From Gracilaria domingensis (lineage: Eukaryota; Rhodophyta; Florideophyceae; Gracilariales; Gracilariaceae), in NCBI GenBank assembly GCA_022539475.1, contig VCMS01000262.1, positions 69,619 through 133,618 of the forward strand: 64,000 bases of DNA. The letters run 5' to 3'. The notes under the pieces were generated by a model. It searched no databases, was not told where the DNA came from, and saw only the letters and a program-made list of their open reading frames with translations. The translations under genes and the position numbers were made by a program. This document shows positions 1-10,579 of this stretch, in pieces. Each line of letters starts with the position of its first letter. Position 1 is the stretch's first letter.

Positions 1-1587
1 CGGGCGCAATTCCAACTCCATCCTTTTAACTCAATATGGCAATATCCAAGTGAAGCTATAGAACCCGTTCACGTCATTTATGAAGCCAAAATGGCTCCTT
101 TCATCTGTATTCAAGCTCCCCGTAACTCGTACTTTACAACTACTTTACAACTCAGGTTCGAAATCAGTTTCATTCATTGCACACTTTCTACTCTTCCACC
201 TACCTTTCATAAAACATCATCACACTTTGTGGCTTATCGTCTCATACAAGCCCTATCATTCATTCAGTACAATCACATATCATACATTTCGCTCACTTTC
301 ACAAAGTGAACCATGTTCCCGTTCTGCGCTTCCCAACCGTTTTTACTTAAGTATCACTCTTTACCCCAGCAGTTCTCCGCCCCATCTTCCATTTCTATCG
401 TCACACAAAAACATTCGAACACTTGCAATGAACTCCCAGTGCGACATGCCTCCCACTCCGCCTCCGAGTCCCAGATACTCTGACGTCCCTCAGGCCTCAT
501 CTCCCGCCCGAAGGACTCGGGCCGTTATTGTTGGAAGGGGGCGTATAGGTACCATGCTGGCGAACGAAGAAGATACGGTCATTTCCGCACACGAATTCTG
601 CAGCATGGCTGCTACCTCTCATCTTTCTGATGTACCGATACTAGTTTGTGGAAGAACGAACACCCTGGAGACCGTAATTCAGGCTTGCCCTTATTCGCTC
701 AGAGAGAATCTCGTTTTCTTCCAGAATGGAGACATCATACCATTGGTTTCGAAGCTCGGTGTGGACACATGTTCAAAAGTTGTCCTATACGTTGGTGTCC
801 CTCAAGAAACGCAGCTCCGCAGGATGGTGTCACTCCTCAAAGTCCGGATGGTCTCACTGTCGCAACAGGAAAGTGGGCCTCCAACGTTGTAGACAGGTTT
901 AGGTCTATGGGTCTCACTTGCGGGGTTGTCGACGAAGACACATTTCTCGTAAGCTATTATGAGAAGCTCGTGTGGCTATCAGCGTTCAACATCGTCGGGG
1001 CCTCAAGAGGTTTCATTCCTATGGACGTAGTCGCTACGGAGTGCAGTACGGTTGTGCTCACAATAATGAAAGAGCTGTTGAAGATAGTTTCGCTTAAGAC
1101 AGGTACTACTTTCAACCTGGAAGAGACCGTTGGGCGACTTCTTGCATATGGGAAAACTCTCGTTGGCTTCCCTACTTCTTTCTCCGACTTTCAGTTTAGG
1201 AACGCGTACTTCTACGACTTTTCCCGCCAAGAAAGAAACATTGTAGGCGGTGCCCCCGCTCCTCTTCATACAAACTACGTCAACGTTGTTAAGGAAAAGT
1301 TATCCCCCTCCCCATTCCCCCAGCTTTGAGGTTAGAACACATGACTTTTCGGTGTTGTAAACCTTTTAGAGATAGTTAAACATAAAAGTTACTTTATCGA
1401 AATGACCTGTTCCCTAACTTCACGTACAATGGACTGTCGAAGTGAAAACCGGAAGTTATCCACAATTTCGCAACTTTTATCGCCGGATAGATAACAAACG
1501 CATCCATCTTCTGCAACAGGTCTCCAATAGCAGAATCCACTTCTTCTCTCCACTGCCACAGTTTGTTGTACACGAAATTGGAATTGA
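1..1587. repeat. Segmental duplication, copy 1 (partner 58717-61016)
   Basis: The first base of the window is already inside a segment that recurs almost base for base from 58717. Bases 1-1458 match about 58717-60166, then bases 1459-1587 match about 60889-61016, so copy 1 lacks roughly 720 bp that copy 2 keeps. Bases 1-26 correspond to the upstream edge of the ribulose-phosphate epimerase fragment seen whole at 58420-58740. The segment carries the Rossmann oxidoreductase pseudogene and the 3' end of the KLWQW gene. Similarity ends where copy 1 runs on into its own hypothetical ORF. Confidence 0.93.
428..1329 (+). pseudogene. Ketopantoate-reductase-like Rossmann oxidoreductase, frameshifted copy 1
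   Basis: An NAD(P)-binding protein of the ApbA/PanE-like type found in plants and algae. The start ATG at 428 is chosen because the protein then runs from a short Pro/Ser-rich leader (MPPTPPPSPRYSD) into the Rossmann strand AVIVGRGRIGTMLA (GxGxxG). Family-like blocks follow: VCGRTNTLETVI, ENLVFFQNGDI, DGLTVATGKWA, and a C-terminal helical part with EKLVWLSAFNIVGA. The frame breaks at about 800: copy 1 has three C where copy 2 (59138-60040) has four, so the reading moves from the frame ending at 892 to the one ending at 1329. In copy 2 this site is intact, so the gene here is dead by a 1-nt deletion. Family assignment is from recognised blocks; the substrate is unknown. Confidence 0.8.
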
Positions 1588-2505
1588 GGTTCACCTTTGG
1601 TACCTTCTGACGAATTCGTCTGTACGTCTTGCTCCGAGTAGGTGTCCCTTGTGTTCCAGACCGCTCGCCAGAAACACTTGAACGTGCCATTCTTGCGGAC
1701 AGAAGCACAACGTCATCGTCCTGCTGCTCCGCAGTTTCTGGTGCAGTTTGGGGTACAGATGGACCAGCTCCTTGTGCGGATTGCGCATCCGCGTCTGGAA
1801 GGGGACCTTTTATGATCTCATCTTCCTCCTCTTGCACAGCCGTCCCCTGCTGAACCGTCTGTTTCGACGCAGAAGATCCCCTTGTGTCGACGGTTTGATT
1901 CATCGCAGGAGAAGCCCTTTTCGACGCAGTGGGCTTCGTAACGGAGGTAGACTTTGTTTGACCTGTCCGCTTCGTAGCTGGGGATGCTCTCGTCTTCATA
2001 GACCGCTTCGTAACAGACGACGGACCTGCCCGTGGAGGTGCTACTGATGCGCTACCTCTCGGTGTTGATGAACTTCGAATTGGCTCCGTGCGGCTTATCG
2101 GCGTCATCACCTCACTCATAGCGCTCACCGTTCCTCGCTTGGACGCCGGAATGCTGGCTGCCACCGGTTCCATCATTTTCCCATCCCAAGGAGCGGCCGT
2201 CCGGAGATCCTGGATATATTGTGGAAGATCCAGGCCCTCCGCCCGGTAAGGGTAGAACGTCTGACCGCTTCGAATGATGAGAATATTATGAACCATCACA
2301 AGACCTGGGTCCAATTGCTTCCCGAGCAACTCGCGGCGTAGAACACTTCCAATTCCATGCAAAAACGCTTACCCCACTATCACCTTTCCTTCATTCTCAA
2401 TATCCATCTGCAGAGAAACCCGCATTCCACCTTGCAATAATCGAGTGCTCCGCCGAGTGCGAGGAGTCACGCTTTGCGTACGCTTTCGAACACGAGTTGG
2501 CTTCA
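1394..2505 (-). CDS. Hypothetical Ser/Thr/Lys-rich protein with C-terminal KLWQW module
   Basis: Function not recognised. The main open frame is 1394-2362 (322 codons). A likely first exon at 2384-2505 starts with ATG, is very basic (RVRKRTQSVTPRTRRSTR) and runs into GTAAGC, a plausible splice donor, so the gene probably starts at 2505. The middle has degenerate repeats of the type TKR..TRASPATKR..TKPTASKRASP, with low complexity and acidic patches. The last ~45 residues, containing KLWQWREEVDSAIGDLLQKM, match the pseudogene read at 60611-61015. A following domain that survives at 60187-60558 has been deleted here together with ~720 bp. The gene lies between the oxidoreductase pseudogene and the Plavaka-like transposase of element I. 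Confidence 0.5.
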
Positions 2506-2877
2506 TGTTGAACAGCTATTGCAGTGAAAGGTGTATATCAACAATACGTTCGCTCTGGACGATACAAGAACGGATGCGAGCCTTTTAAATGGCGACTTAC
2601 GCTGGGCACCCCCGCTTTCGGCAGCTCCTCCAAGCGCACTGCCAGTCTCGTCCGTGTCCTGTCCGTGGCCGCTCGCACGCTGATTGTACGCTTTAGAGTC
2701 GTGGAGTTCGCGCAATGATGACTCACGCAAGCAATGGTCGCGCTCTCTAATCATGCTCTTCAAATGCTTTGCATAGTAGTCAAGAGAACACTCATTTACT
2801 TCCATGTACAGCCTACTCCCGCGAATACACGTGGACAGCGGCGCCAACGTACCGGCGGCCGGGTGTAGCGAAATCAC
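2503..2877 (-). other. Short open frame next to the satellite element, doubtful gene
   Basis: A 124-codon open frame with no recognisable domain (stretch MEVNECSLDYYAKHLKSMI looks helical). Its first codons lie in the inverted terminal repeat of the satellite element at 2867-3940, so this start cannot be ancestral. It may be the displaced 3' part of the neighbouring transposase region or a chance frame. Confidence 0.25.
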
Positions 2878-3940
2878 TGCGGGGCGGCGTGTTTTGGGAG
2901 GTCCCGGGAAGGCGCCGAAATGTGGCCAAAACGTGCCCGCGAGCGGGGAGGGGTCGGTCGTGTTAGGGTACCTACCCTAACACGACCGGACCCCCCCGCC
3001 CGCGGGCATAAAATCGCACATTTTTCAAAAATCGTCCAAAACGTGCCCGCGGGCGGGGGGTCCGGTCGTGTTAGGGTAGCTACCCTAACACGACCGACCC
3101 CCCGCGCCCGCGGGCATAAAATCGCACATTTTTCAAAAAATCGTCCAAAACGTGCCCGCGGGCATAAAATCGCACATTTTTCAAAAAATCGTCCAAAACG
3201 TGCCCGCGGGCATAAAATCGCACATTTTTCAAAAAATCGTCCAAAACGTGCCCGCGGGCGGGGAGGTCCGGTCGTGTTAGGGTAGCTACCGTAACACGAC
3301 CGACCCCCCGCGCCCGCGGGCATAAAATCGCACATTTTTCAAAAAATCGTCCAAAACGTGCCCGCGGGCATAAAATCGCACATATTTCAAAAAATCGTCC
3401 AAAACGTGCCCGCGGGCATAAAATCGCACATTTTTCAAAAAATCGTCCAAAACGTGCCAGCGGGCGGGGGGGTCCGGTCGTGTTAGGGTAGCTACCCTAA
3501 CACGACCGACCCCCCCCCGGCCGCGGGCATAAAATCGCACATTTTTCAAAAAATCATTCAAAACGTGCTCGCGGGCGGGGGGGTCCGGTCCTGTTAGGGT
3601 AGCTACCCTAACACGACTGACTCCCCCGCCCGCGGGCATAAAATCGCACATTTTTCAAAAAATCGTCCAAAACGTGCCCGCGGGGGGGGGGGGAGGGTCC
3701 GGTCGTGTTAGGGTAGCTACCCTAACACGACCGACCCCTCTCCGTCCGCGGGCATAATATCGCACATTTTTCAAAACATCGCCCAAAACGTGCCCGCGGG
3801 CGGGGGGGTCCGGTCGTGGTAGGGTAGCTACCCTAACACGACCGACCCCCTCCGCCCGCGGGCACGTTCTGGCCACATTTTGGCACCCTCCGGAGACCTT
3901 CGAAAGCACTCCTCCCGGCTCTTCTGGCAGTGATTTCGCT
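2867..3940. repeat. Satellite element with terminal inverted repeats and TTAGGG palindromes
   Basis: The block starts AGCGAAATCACTGC and ends with its exact reverse complement. The terminal inverted similarity continues imperfectly for about 95 bp (GTGTTTTGGGAGGTC, ATGTGGCCAAAACGTGCCC). Inside are about ten copies of a ~47-bp AT/GC unit (core CATAAAATCGCACATTTTTC followed by CGTCCAAAACGTGCCCGCGGGC). Interleaved are seven palindromes GTGTTAGGGTA-x-TACCCTAACAC flanked by GGTCG/CGACC. The block cuts into the C-terminal codons of the transposase on its right. A shorter relative is at 33950-34345. Confidence 0.9.
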
Positions 3941-6900
3941 GCACACGCCGTGCACACATATCAAACTAGAGAAAACTAGCGCTTCACACCCACTTGATCC
4001 GCGACTTTTAGCACAATACGCGACCTTTGCAATAGCTCCGAATCGCGACGTGGCCGACATCAGAGCGACTACCTGGGCAACCCAAGTCTCTGAATCTTCT
4101 CCGCTTACCAATACAGTGGAAAACTTTGGCTTTCTACTGGGACCAAATGCTGGAGAAGCGAAGACACGTTGGATGATGGGGTATTTGGGTCGTCCCAGCT
4201 TAAGTGCCTTAGAAGACGAATCGAAGTGTTCAAGAGTCGGAACGAAACCGCCTTTCACGAGGGCCGAATTCACCAGAGTTATCCTTGTCTTTTCTGGGAA
4301 GTATGTAATAGAGTGCTCATCCAGTGTTTCTTTCACGAGCCTGAGGAAGGGAGGAAGGGCCTGTTCACCAATCTGATCAAGAATCGACCTTGTGTCCGTA
4401 CTTGAGAACATCTCTCTAACAGCAGTCCATGTTTTTGAACTGGACATACTTGAAACACAATGTTGAAGAGCTTGTAAAGTGAAAGAACGCCCTCTCATTG
4501 CAAACCGAGGAAGCTGTGTGGAAGTTCCTGGTAAACCTGGATTGCGCTGGTAAGGAGTATTGCCATTCCATTGCTTTCTAACATGTCCGTGCTCAATGGA
4601 GCGAATAGTCTCCTCCACAGCCGTTGCTGTTCTTCTGGACGTCTTTTTGTAGTGTCTCTTAAATAGCAGGTGTGCATGTTCGTATATGCCTACGTCGTAG
4701 TACTTGATACTTCCCAGACGGCGAATATCGTCCACGAGATGATCGAGAAGATGAAACTTCAGAGTTCCCAGTCTGGAGGGATGAAAATCCGCCAGAGTCT
4801 TTGTTGCGGAACGCTTGAAGGCTTCAATCTCCGAACTAAGACACAGGAGACAGCTTTCAGTCCAATACGGGTCACGATTGTATCTGAATAAGGTCGAAAG
4901 CAAGTCCGAATACTGTGAGAAAACGGTTGTGATTGGGGCAACGTCCTGTTCTCCACAGCATATGTCAAAGAATGCTCCTATAAAGGGAAAGACCATGTCA
5001 AGTGCTTTGTAGTTTTTGGCCTCCAGCATTCCACGGAGACCGTCTTTCGTGAAGATACCATTCAAAGATCTGCCTTTCTCCTGCGTGGAGAAATCGATAT
5101 GTAAACCTTTGGCACGAGAATCGCGTTCTATGGCAGCTAGAATTGCGTTTGCATGGTTGAGGAGTTGGGTGCGTATCGTTCGAAATGAACGCGATGCAGA
5201 TGTTCCTATTGTGGTGCACAGGGTGTCTGACTGCAGTCTCTCGATTGTGGCCGTTTTTATCAACTTTGAGATGCCGAGATGCAAGTTGTGTAATGGTTCG
5301 AATGAGAACAGACTGTATGGAGACAATCCCGGGATCATTCCAAGGCTTACGGAAGTTTCGAGGAACGAAGGAATGAGAGATATGGAATTTGAACGCATCA
5401 GAGTATCCGCTTGAGATCTCCTCTCCCTCGCACGACGTGGACGTCTTTCCGCCTCGTCTTTTTGTGCATGTTGCAAGATAGCTGTGTATGTCTTTCGGAT
5501 GCTTTTCGTGTGCTTTTGAGAACGTCCGTTGAATGAGGTGGGAATAGGACTGCATAAAGATGAGCGAGGGGCTTTGCATCTATGACACGGGCTTTCCGTT
5601 TTGGTCCCATGAAGAATGGACAGAATGTCCTTAGCCTCAGGAATATCCGCACAATAACTTGCAAGCAGAGGATGGCACACTCGACTTAGTTTGTCTTCCC
5701 CGATGAACTGAAAACCTTTCTGCGTGAGATTTAGAATGGGCTCCAGGACTTGACGAAGAGATTCTTGAAGCATTTGCATCCTGGACTCGCCTAGAGACTT
5801 GCTAGAAACAAATGGCATTGCGTCTGCTTCAGATGCGGAAACCTCGATCAGTGTGGTAGGGAAGTATGCCACTACTGTGAGGTCATCACGGATACACTTA
5901 CGGCGAAGCTCGTCGGAGAAGTTGAGAAATATGAGGTGAAGAGGATAGGCGGTAACCGATGTTTGCTTTACAGTTTTTGAAGACTTATCGGTGTATACCT
6001 GCAGAAGACCTACGAAAGATTCACTGTAACTTATTTCTTGGGAGTACCACACTATTCTACTATCCAAAGAGCCCATGACCATTTCCTTAAGTTTTGAGGT
6101 GGCGTCTCTTGCGAGAGAGCCGGACATGGGGTGAGATATTTTCGTGGAGTGGGTCTGAGGTATAGGGTGGAAGAATGTGTTTTCGTTGTTAGCCAACTGG
6201 AGCTGTTTCACAAGTGTCTGAACGGGGTCTCTCGTGTAGAGGGTGGCGCTGAACTTACATCCTTCTGGCGAGACAGTTCTTAGATTGAAACCGTCTTTTG
6301 AGGCGTATCGTTCGAAAATGGCGTTCTTCAGTTCTGTACAGCGCTTGGAACTTGTTATGGTCTCGTTGAATCGCTTTTGTGAGAATCGCGGGTCCCAAAG
6401 TAGCCCAATTAGCTCGTCCGCCTCACGATGACCAAGGTTGGAAGCTACTGAAGCCAGACAAACCGTGAGATAATCCATATGCAAATCACCAAGGGCCTCC
6501 TCAGAAGGCACTGGGCGGGAACTGCTTCCGTGTTCTCGCTCTAATGACGCGGGACCCGGGGAAGGAGAAACACAATGCGAAGTGTCCGGAATGGGAGGGG
6601 CGCACGGAGTGGGGTCGACGATGTCCTCGGACACTGGAGGCTCGGGAAGGCGACAAGGGGCAGTGACCGTTTCGGAAGATGCAGGCGCGGGCGCGGAAAG
6701 CTTGAGACGCTTGCTTCTCCGAATGGCCCGGCTATTGTCGTCTTCCGGCGCTGCTTTCAGACGAAACGGGCAATGGTTGACATGCTGTTGAAGAGATAAG
6801 ACTCCTCGGCGAGTAACGAAGGGGCACCCACGCTTCTTATGTGTACAGTAGTAGACCATGGGAAGAAGAAACGAACGAGAAACGACGACAAAGACTGCAA

Positions 6901-6943
6901 GGGAAGGGCGTCCGAAGGGAGAAGGAGGTCGAGCGACAGTCAA
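3833..6943 (-). CDS. Plavaka-like (CMC/CACTA-type) DDE transposase, element I
   Basis: The probable start is the ATG at 6857-6859, residue 29 of the 1036-codon frame, because it opens a Cys/His cluster (YYCTHKKRGC...VNHCPF) typical of the N-terminus of Plavaka-type transposases. A Pro/Ser/Glu-rich linker follows (to ~150). The transposase core has a VYTDKSSKTVKQT strand (~317), YPLHLIFLNFSDELRRK (~333-349), a CHRCKAP knuckle (~453) and EPLHNLHLGISKLI (~548). I could not assign the three catalytic acids with certainty. The frame is uninterrupted for about 970 residues; the last ~40 codons are read from the satellite block, so the native C-terminus has been replaced. A related copy lies at 35350-37695. 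Alternative: another CMC/KDZ branch. Confidence 0.75.
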   Translation of the reverse strand: MTVARPPSPFGRPSLAVFVVVSRSFLLPMVYYCTHKKRGCPFVTRRGVLSLQQHVNHCPFRLKAAPEDDNSRAIRRSKRLKLSAPAPASSETVTAPCRLPEPPVSEDIVDPTPCAPPIPDTSHCVSPSPGPASLEREHGSSSRPVPSEEALGDLHMDYLTVCLASVASNLGHREADELIGLLWDPRFSQKRFNETITSSKRCTELKNAIFERYASKDGFNLRTVSPEGCKFSATLYTRDPVQTLVKQLQLANNENTFFHPIPQTHSTKISHPMSGSLARDATSKLKEMVMGSLDSRIVWYSQEISYSESFVGLLQVYTDKSSKTVKQTSVTAYPLHLIFLNFSDELRRKCIRDDLTVVAYFPTTLIEVSASEADAMPFVSSKSLGESRMQMLQESLRQVLEPILNLTQKGFQFIGEDKLSRVCHPLLASYCADIPEAKDILSILHGTKTESPCHRCKAPRSSLCSPIPTSFNGRSQKHTKSIRKTYTAILQHAQKDEAERRPRRARERRSQADTLMRSNSISLIPSFLETSVSLGMIPGLSPYSLFSFEPLHNLHLGISKLIKTATIERLQSDTLCTTIGTSASRSFRTIRTQLLNHANAILAAIERDSRAKGLHIDFSTQEKGRSLNGIFTKDGLRGMLEAKNYKALDMVFPFIGAFFDICCGEQDVAPITTVFSQYSDLLSTLFRYNRDPYWTESCLLCLSSEIEAFKRSATKTLADFHPSRLGTLKFHLLDHLVDDIRRLGSIKYYDVGIYEHAHLLFKRHYKKTSRRTATAVEETIRSIEHGHVRKQWNGNTPYQRNPGLPGTSTQLPRFAMRGRSFTLQALQHCVSSMSSSKTWTAVREMFSSTDTRSILDQIGEQALPPFLRLVKETLDEHSITYFPEKTRITLVNSALVKGGFVPTLEHFDSSSKALKLGRPKYPIIQRVFASPAFGPSRKPKFSTVLVSGEDSETWVAQVVALMSATSRFGAIAKVAYCAKSRGSSGCEALVFSSLICVHGVCSEITARRAGRSAFEGLRRVPKCGQNVPAGGGGRSC

Positions 6944-7224
6944 TATCGACGTGTTGCTCAGAACGGAGAATATATTTTGAGTTTAAATCACGTGCTTTCG
7001 TTCAAAAAGGAACGTAGGTACACGTCGACCTCAACACAAGGGTGTACTTCTCGTATTATCTACCACTGGTTATAAACCTCTGGTTTCCCAACGTTGTACG
7101 CTGTACACTTGTCCAATCTCGCACAGAAAATTAAATCTCTTCCCTCCGCCGCCGCCCCCGCCCGTCCGACGTCCGATCTTTTGTTACCGTCGTGATCCGT
7201 GCCATCCTCGCGTTCTACTCCGCT

Positions 7225-7288
7225 CCGTCGTACGTTTTTCCGACCTCGCACTCGCTACGAAGTGCGAGGGCGGAAAAAAGTACGACGG
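7225..7288. repeat. 28-bp-arm hairpin in the right module
   Basis: The arms CCGTCGTACGTTTTTCC...CGCACT and AGTGCGAG...AAAGTACGACGG pair around the loop CGCTACGA. The copy in element II (37929-37992) pairs slightly better, since a mismatch here (GACC) is GCCC there. Confidence 0.9.
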
Positions 7289-7549
7289 ATTACGAAGTAG
7301 CGTGCTGAGAATGGATTCCATTAAGCGGACATGAAGCGTACCTTATTCTCTTTCTCCGCCCTCGTCGGACGCCTCCATAAAGCGGACAGCATCCGTATCT
7401 CACGGATGTATTCCGTGCAGTCTTTCCGTGCAGTCTTTTCGTACGTGCTTCCATTTCCTTCTACGTATCTTTGTTCTAAACTAACCAATCCTCACCACGT
7501 CTCTTCGCGCTCTGCGACATGTAAACGGCAGGGAAAAGGCTTTGGGTTA

Positions 7550-8070
7550 CTTTTGCGAGTTACTAGGTCCCTCGACTTTTCTAGCGCAACGTTTCTGTTT
7601 TGCTGTTATCAATGGTACGTTCTATCGCATTTCAACTGTATCCAACGGAGCATTGACTAACTTATGGATACTTTCTGTTTGCGTATACAGGAAAACGACC
7701 AATTTCATTTCGTCTCTCAAGATCGATCTCTGGCTGTTCGGGATAGGCGATTCTGGTACTTGGTTGGGACATAGGCTGCTCTTTCGTTTATCGCATCTTG
7801 AGGTATGTTTGCTGCATGGGCATTCTTGGTGTCCTTGGTTGTGAGTTCTCGCTTCGACACCTTTCGCGCTTTACGATGATGGTGGGCTGGTAATCTAACC
7901 GATCCCTTTCCTTCTTCTTTTTCATTTTGCGAGTTACTAGGTCCCTCGACTTTTCTAGCGCAACGTTTCTGTTTTGCTTTATCAATGGTACGTTCCATCG
8001 CATTTCAAATGTATCCAACGAATCATTGACTAACTTATGGATACTTTCCGCTTGCGTATACAGGTAAATG
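7550..8070. repeat. Duplicated ~145-bp unit with intron-like signals
   Basis: 7550-7700 and 7926-8070 are near-identical. On the plus strand each reads CAATG|GTACGTT ... TGACTAAC ... GCGTATACAG, that is a donor, a branch-point-like CTAAC and an acceptor spaced like an intron of about 80 nt. Both units recur in element II (about 38240-38385 and 38620-38755). The strand is opposite to the transposase gene. Confidence 0.8.
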
Positions 8071-8118
8071 ACTTTTGATGCGTACGTAGCTCACGAGTTG
8101 CAGGTGCAGGTTCCTCAA

Positions 8119-8261
8119 GTAGGGAACCATGCATCTGGGCATGGTTCCCTACATGACGAACGGAGAGGATGAGGCGCTTCGCGCCTCATCCTCTCGGAGT
8201 GCGTATGTGTTCTACCGTTACCGCAATTTGGTGCAGGTGCCCTCTGCGGCATCTGCCGCAG
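8119..8261. repeat. Cluster of three hairpins near the right end of element I
   Basis: 8119-8152 has GTAGGGAACCATGC arms, 8163-8195 has GAGAGGATGAGGCGC arms around TTC, and 8244-8261 is the perfect palindrome CTGCGGCATCTGCCGCAG truncated around its centre. The first two are conserved in element II (38811-38844 and about 38855-38887); the third has decayed there. Confidence 0.88.
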
Positions 8262-8693
8262 ATTGCGCCTACACCCGATCCATCATGGGGAAATGGTACA
8301 TATAATATAGCGAAGTAGTGGTTAGCAAAAGCGGTCGATAGAAGAATAGATACGAATAAAACGGTATGATTTCATAATGGGCATCATCTGCACTAGCACT
8401 AGTATTCCATGCGTTGCAGGGTATCATTCCGCAGAAGGTATCGTGTAATGTGCACCTTAATGGAAACTGAACCTAGACTTCGCGAAATACAGTTCAGGTA
8501 GCCCTCGACTAAAGAACTAGCACGAGTGGAAAACCCACCAGTATTTACTGCACAGCGATTCTGGACGACCCAAGCAATTATCTGCAGATTTTGAAATAAT
8601 TGATCTCGATATTTTTTCAAAAAATTTACTGGACGACCCTTGCCAATTTCTGGACGACCCTCGCCAAAAACTAGCATCTGCAAGAGAAAGACG

Positions 8694-9179
8694 ATAAACG
8701 CACTATAGTTGCTAACTAAACGCAGTAGTACTCCTACATATATCGAAGTAGGCACCACGGGAGTGCAGAGAGAGCCCATTGGCTGATTTATTACACGTGT
8801 GGTTGCTTCAAAACAATCCACATGCGCCAAGTGATGGCCTCCTAGCGGAGTGACTGGCTGCTAGCTCGCAGAGAGGTACGGCTCGTGGAAGTGGGGTGAG
8901 TATGTCAGGTATGTCAGGAATGCTGGAACCAGAGCCCGTTTACTGTGGGGGCGCTAGTTGCCTGTTGAGTAGGAAGCGGAAGCTGAATGCTTCAGGGGAG
9001 GTGCCGAAATCCGATATGCATCGGCGTACAATCCGTCTAATGTGTCAGTCGGATTGCCAGCTGTAGAGTTATAGAGCTGATTACCGTCACTGGCTCTTCT
9101 TCCTTTGTGTCTGGCGTGTACCACCTCACTCCTTCTTGTTTTTGGGCTTCGAGTTGAAGACTGTGCCGCTCTCTCGTAT
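8694..9179. other. Spacer between element I and the copia element
   Basis: No supported gene. The sequence follows the right end of element I and precedes the 3' end of copia pol. I looked for a copia LTR here matching sequence beyond 14040 and saw none. Confidence 0.6.
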
Positions 9180-10560
9180 CAACCATTGTCGAATTGGGTG
9201 AGTCACTTTATTGGTGCGGAGCAGTTCGTTTAGCGCGCGCCATGGCTTCGGTGTTGTAGAGCCATCGGATGGGTTGTCGTCACGATCGATGTGGCCTATA
9301 TCGGATATTTCTTCGCGGTTTTATGCTTCTCGCGCGGCGCTGATGTCGATCATCAGTCTCTTTTCCCTCCTGTATGTGGCCTTCGTTACAGTTTCAAAGA
9401 TGCTTTGACTGTCCGTCAGTAAACACAAACGGATTTCTCTTCCCAAACAGTGTTCTAAATCCTTTTTGATGATGTATGCTGCATCGAAAGCATCCGCAAA
9501 GGCCTAGATTTCTGCCCCAAGAACTGAACGAACTATTCTTTTGCTCTTGTAAGAGCGATAGCTGAGAATGTTTCAATTGCCCAGGTGATCGCAGAGTGTC
9601 ACTATGTAGCCAAGTTGAGAAGAAATGTCTGCGTAATTGGCAAATGAGTCATCAAAGTACACTCTAAGGTACCATGTGTTCGGATCTATGTCAACCTGTT
9701 TGACACTTAGTTTTGGGGTGTTCTTGAGATGTGCGATGACCTTGTTAAGCCGCGTAATGTGCTCATTGTTGAAAACCATCTCCGTGATTTGCGCCATCTG
9801 CGATGTGTTGCAGGCGATGTCAGGCCGGGAGTGTATCAGCCAGTTCACCTTCATCAGGGTTGATTTGAATGTGGTGAAGTTCGTGTTGCTCGGCATGGGC
9901 GTCGGTGCATCTCAATGTGCTTGGGCTTGCTCTCAACGTGTATTCCAGCATAAAGAAAGGAGTCGTATTCCTTCGGTTTCGAGTCAAACTTCTGAGCTGT
10001 CATGTCGGTTAGTTCTTCAAGCTTTTTGTTTCCGGCTTGTAAGCAATCGTCCACGTATGTCCCCATTACCCCGTCTAGCCTTCCACGTTTGTTCTTCTTA
10101 GTGTAGAGTGATTGGTCACTTTTTGCTCGGTTCATCTTAAGGTCATTGAGCGTGTGGACAGTGAAAGTGTGGTTCCAGTAATCACCGGCTTCTGTTAGGC
10201 CGTACAGTGTGCGGTTGAGCTTTAGCAGGCTATCATGCAAGAGATTCATTTCGGGCGGTCGACCGAGATAGAGCAGCCGGTTGATGGGTGTTGTGGATTG
10301 GATATATGCAATTGTGATGTCTCGTGACCAGATTCGGAACTTGAACATGCGCGAAATGCACGTTTTAAACCGTATAGATTGTATCATGAGCGAGCGTTGC
10401 TCATGGACAATGACAGCCTTCATCCTGTCCGTGTAGCCCTGCGCTATCAAGCGTGCCTTATAGATAAGGGAGGAGGTTTCAGCGTTTTTGATCACATACA
10501 CCCATCTCGATCCGAGAATGTTCGGAGCTTCACTTGTCCTGATGGATTCTGCCTCTGCCG
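9180..10560 (-). pseudogene. Copia reverse transcriptase and RNase H
   Basis: The reverse transcriptase (9854-10501, extending to ~10560) has KARLIAQGYTDR, SRDITIAYIQS, LYGLTEAGDYWN and the catalytic GTYVDDC. A separate frame 9573-9896 has the connection block NWLIHSRPDIACNTSQMAQI and the RNase H start YFDDSFANYADISSQLGYI. RNase H residues continue in further frames to about 9180 (NPSDGSTTPKPW-like remnants). Confidence 0.78.
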
Positions 10561-10579
10561 TAGTGCGCGTAGTAACAGT

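Larger units (their letters stand above)
6960..8693. repeat. Right-terminal module of element I (copy of ~37661-39383)
   Basis: Non-coding DNA upstream of the transposase start, shared almost unchanged with element II. It contains four strong hairpins (7225-7288, 8119-8152, 8163-8195, 8244-8261), a duplicated ~145-bp unit and three CTGGACGACCC motifs near the end. Similarity to element II stops after AGACG at 8693, where element I runs into unrelated sequence. I take this as the transposon's right end, whose reverse complement (CGTCTKTCTCTTGCAGATG) resembles the left end CGTCTGTGTTCTGCAAAG. Confidence 0.85.

Noticed and set aside
2958-3850. TTAGGG motifs as interstitial telomere DNA
   Set aside because: Each motif occurs singly as an inverted pair within a larger palindrome; there are no tandem TTAGGG runs.
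2880-3900. Regular direct repeats resembling a CRISPR array
   Set aside because: The spacers are themselves repeated, the units are palindromic and variable in length, and the context is a eukaryotic transposon.
3833-6943. KDZ (Kyakuja-Dileera-Zisupton) assignment for the transposase
   Set aside because: The N-terminal Cys/His cluster and the YPLHLIFLNFSDELR and LLASYCADIPEAKDI blocks fit Plavaka better; the distinction would need a profile search.
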